Positions 61,746 to 64,000 of a stretch of DNA of 64,000 bases are shown one piece after another; the stretch's first letter is position 1; every line of letters starts with the position of its first letter. Source of the DNA: Candidatus Protochlamydia phocaeensis (GTDB taxonomy: Bacteria; Chlamydiota; Chlamydiia; Chlamydiales; Parachlamydiaceae). Under the pieces are notes generated by a model. The model made no database searches. It worked only from the letters and a program-made list of their open reading frames with translations, and was not told the DNA's origin. The position numbers were made by a program, and so were the translations under genes. The stretch is from positions 22,428 through 86,427 of the forward strand of contig NZ_FCNU01000017.1 in assembly GCF_001545115.1 (NCBI RefSeq). Direction: 5' to 3'.

Positions 61746-63560
61746 CTAATTATCTATTTCAAGAAGAGGCTTAAAGGGATTTTTACGTGGCTGTGTATAG
61801 AAGCGTGAATTAAAATAAACTTCTAATTCATTTGTCAGATCCGAGGAAAAGATATTTAACTCTTCTACAGAAGAGCAAGCAAAAATTTTTATGTCCATTT
61901 CATATTTTTTTAGGAGATCACCCTTTATTTCTTCTCGAGTCCATATCTCCTTGCTGTCTTCAAACTGGCCTAAGAAAAAAAGAAGCTGTTGAAAAGCGCA
62001 GACTTGGATTTTCCTTTCAAAATCGTTGAGCATAGGAGGAGCGAATCCGATCTTTTCGGACAAGTATTGAAGAATAATACTTTGAGAAGAATCCCCCAAT
62101 AAGGGACCCATCACTCTTAAGTAGGAAGTCATGGGATGGTCCGAATCCAATAGCGCAAGCGCTTTAGACTGACTTTCTTGCAGGCGATGCAGCGCCGTTT
62201 GGAACTTTTCTTGATGTGTTCCTATGCGGAGTGGAGAGGCTTCCCCTTCAAGCCATTCTTCTTCAAGTTGTTTAGCTGGTTTTTTGATAAATAAGTCTAA
62301 GAGGCGTTGCTGGGTATCGTTAAAGACATCAAAAGGAGATGAAGAGTTAGATACATGGTTGTAGAAGTCATCTAAGGCATTTAAGTTGCAAGAAGGGGCA
62401 TGATTTGACAGGATAGTTTCATGCAGTCGGCGATGAAGATTAATAAACAGTTCTCGATTTTGATCGAAAGCTTCCCGTCTTAGGCGAAATAGCTGTCTGG
62501 AACGATTAATATAGCTTGTATCAAATAAAAGGAGCGAGGCAAGGCGTTTCCTTCTTTGATCGACTTGTTGAAAAAGCGCGGCTTGCTCTGTCCTCAAAGG
62601 ATTGGCTTCGGTCAAAGTTTCTGTGAGGGCCCATCCCGTATGTTGGGAAGGATAAGGGAAGCCTGCATGCGTGGTTTCCGAAGCTAAGCGGAAGCTATCC
62701 AAAATAGGCATGCTCATAAATTTAGAATCGGGAGAAGGACGCTTAAATGCTCCTATAAGGGTGATGACAGCTCCGGGGCCAATTTCTAATAGTTGGCGCA
62801 TAGCAATCAAGTTATGGCTCTCTTCCATTTCAATGGGCGCTTGCTTGATCAAGCTTAACACTTCGGCAAGGGTGCTTTGTTGGAAAAGATGGGATTGAAC
62901 CATGCGGATTGCTTTCATGCGAAAGGTGTCGGTCATAAACTGAGCAGTCTTTTTATGCGTCGAGCTTATCGAGGCATATTTCTTTTTATCAGCCCCTTGC
63001 AAGAACGTTGTACGGAGCTCTTTAAATGTCTTTTGGGCGGCATAGTCATTGGGGTGAGAATCATATTTAACGGAGAAGGTGTGGGGAAGCTCAATTGTCT
63101 GGCCTTTAATTTCTTCATCGAGCAGCAGTTGATTGCGTTCATAATTATAGAAATCATATTTTGATGCCCATAAAGAATAATCACTTACAACAAGTGCATT
63201 ATAGCGATAAATAGCCTCTAGCGCCGATTGAGCAAGTTTTTGCTGAGCGCTATCCCCTTCTTTCAGCCTTTCAATTAAAGAAGAATGGCTTTTAAGAATA
63301 TCGCGCGCTTGAAGAATTTCTTGCTTAATTTGACTTAATTTTTTTTCTTGCTCTAAACGGGCTTGCTCAGAGAAAAGCGGACTGATATAACAACGCGCCA
63401 ATCCAATCACTCGATCCAAGGCCGTCGTCTTTTTTGCAACAAGCATTCCATCTTGTCCCACTTCTAAACGCGAGGCTTCCGGCTGAGTAAACACATCTAG
63501 CTTCTCAATGGCTTCTTGCAAAACCTGAGTAGGATTTTTAAAAGATTGATGTTTATCCAT
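61746..63560 (-). CDS. Large unknown protein, 604 aa
   Basis: The protein is mainly helical. After about 60 residues comes a helical segment rich in Glu, Lys and Gln (EQEKKLSQIKQEILQARDIL, about residues 78-97) that may form a coiled coil. A better-ordered part follows (about 255-310) with GPGAVITLIGAFKRPSPDSK and ASETTHAGFPYPSQHTGWAL. No signal peptide, transmembrane helix or known catalytic motif is seen. It has the same orientation as the 1152-aa gene and a similar N-terminal design (hydrophobic patch VIGLARCYISPLF, then a coiled coil). It could be a paralogue of it or an effector, but this is not established. Confidence 0.75.
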   Translation of the reverse strand: MDKHQSFKNPTQVLQEAIEKLDVFTQPEASRLEVGQDGMLVAKKTTALDRVIGLARCYISPLFSEQARLEQEKKLSQIKQEILQARDILKSHSSLIERLKEGDSAQQKLAQSALEAIYRYNALVVSDYSLWASKYDFYNYERNQLLLDEEIKGQTIELPHTFSVKYDSHPNDYAAQKTFKELRTTFLQGADKKKYASISSTHKKTAQFMTDTFRMKAIRMVQSHLFQQSTLAEVLSLIKQAPIEMEESHNLIAMRQLLEIGPGAVITLIGAFKRPSPDSKFMSMPILDSFRLASETTHAGFPYPSQHTGWALTETLTEANPLRTEQAALFQQVDQRRKRLASLLLFDTSYINRSRQLFRLRREAFDQNRELFINLHRRLHETILSNHAPSCNLNALDDFYNHVSNSSSPFDVFNDTQQRLLDLFIKKPAKQLEEEWLEGEASPLRIGTHQEKFQTALHRLQESQSKALALLDSDHPMTSYLRVMGPLLGDSSQSIILQYLSEKIGFAPPMLNDFERKIQVCAFQQLLFFLGQFEDSKEIWTREEIKGDLLKKYEMDIKIFACSSVEELNIFSSDLTNELEVYFNSRFYTQPRKNPFKPLLEIDN

Positions 63561-63679
63561 AATATGAAAAATGAATTGACTAATTGGCCAACACTATAGC
63601 TTCTACATGTAAATATTCTATTAAGATGACGCGACAGAACTTGTTGAATTTGTAATGGCCCATATGCGGATTCGTCCAT

Positions 63680-63735
63680 AGAGAATAATACTCTTGAATC
63701 TAGGTCATTAGCGATTTTAATACACTCTCTTAGAT
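63680..63735. repeat. Family B repeat, one arm
   Basis: GAATCTAGGTCATTAGCGAT followed by TTTAATACACTCTCTTAG is the right arm of family B. The gap from here to 63877 is AT-rich (about 85 percent by eye) and shows nothing else. Confidence 0.6.
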
Positions 63736-63877
63736 CCCTTATTATTATAAAGATCTTTCTTAAATAAATATTTATATATAAACAGTAGTAGTCATCTATA
63801 TTCTTAAAACATAATAATATTTGTTAACAATATTATTGTCATTTAAAATTTAATTTAATTAAAAAATAATTTATTTT

Positions 63878-64000
63878 GGTAGTTCCCAACAAGTAATGCT
63901 AAAAAGAGCTTGAAATAAGAACAAATACCAGCTTTCCTAGATAGAAAATTTATCAAGGAAATGAAAATGAATCTAAATTGTCCAAGCTGTAACTCTGAGC
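63878..64000 (+). mobile_element. Possible left end of an IS1-type element
   Basis: GGTAGTTCCCAACAAGTAAT at 63878 resembles the left terminal repeat of IS1-family elements (GGTxxTxxxxCCAAC-like). It lies 89 bp before a gene start encoding a CxxC zinc-ribbon beginning like InsA. The element runs out of the window, so the other end cannot be checked. Confidence 0.35.
63967..64000 (+). CDS. Start of a zinc-ribbon protein, cut by window edge (InsA-like?)
   Basis: ATG 63967 is preceded by AAGGAA at a 6-nt spacing; ATG 63961 is too close to it. Only MNLNCPSCNSE is visible. A CPSC pair at residue 5 is how IS1 InsA proteins begin, but many zinc-ribbon proteins look the same. Confidence 0.4.
   Translation, partial: MNLNCPSCNSE

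Overview
The window looks like a chromosome segment of an environmental chlamydia (Parachlamydiaceae, Protochlamydia-like; inferred). The evidence is gene content and order: pepP next to mutL, lpdA followed by lipA, a long ThyX-type thymidylate synthase, SecA with a SEC-C tail, a Mip-like FKBP protein, an Inc-like two-helix membrane protein, and many large unknown proteins typical of amoeba symbionts. No tRNA or rRNA gene was recognised.

Layout. 0-9 kb (+): the end of an unknown gene pair, an Rsm22-type methyltransferase, a complete ybhGFSR-type ABC exporter operon and an NRAMP Mn/Fe transporter. 9-13 kb (-): a MoxR ATPase/DUF58/DUF4381-like envelope module interrupted by a 186-aa orphan gene, with repeat debris at the insertion. 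13-21 kb (-): an orphan sensor histidine kinase, PepP, a 518-aa candidate papain-fold effector and MutL. 21-26 kb (+): tRNA nucleotidyltransferase, TrmH-family methyltransferase, RsgA, enolase and a small unknown gene.

26-36 kb is the accessory core: an RHS/YD-repeat polymorphic toxin of about 1700 aa, its immunity gene, and a tandem series of promoterless RHS tip cassettes with their own toxin ends and immunity genes. One immunity gene is split by an 885-bp IS with TA target duplication. The whole locus is bracketed by decayed IS5/IS903-like copies in opposite orientation.

36-42 kb holds a small secreted protein, the FKBP protein, a 60-aa coiled-coil protein, an Inc-like protein and a Bax-inhibitor-1 family protein. 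42-50 kb (+, except one zinc-ribbon protein on -): secA with a good promoter and terminator, lpdA, lipA and a HEAT-like protein. 50-64 kb: a protein with an internal duplication, a thyX-ASCH pair, a membrane metallopeptidase-like protein, an MFS transporter, two very large unknown proteins, and what looks like the left end of an IS1-type element at the right edge.

Two families of short dispersed repeats fill many intergenic gaps and are the main structure that genes do not explain: family A, a MITE-like inverted repeat of about 110 bp, and family B, an imperfect palindrome of about 100 bp. Functions are assigned from recognisable motifs read by eye; no database search was run.
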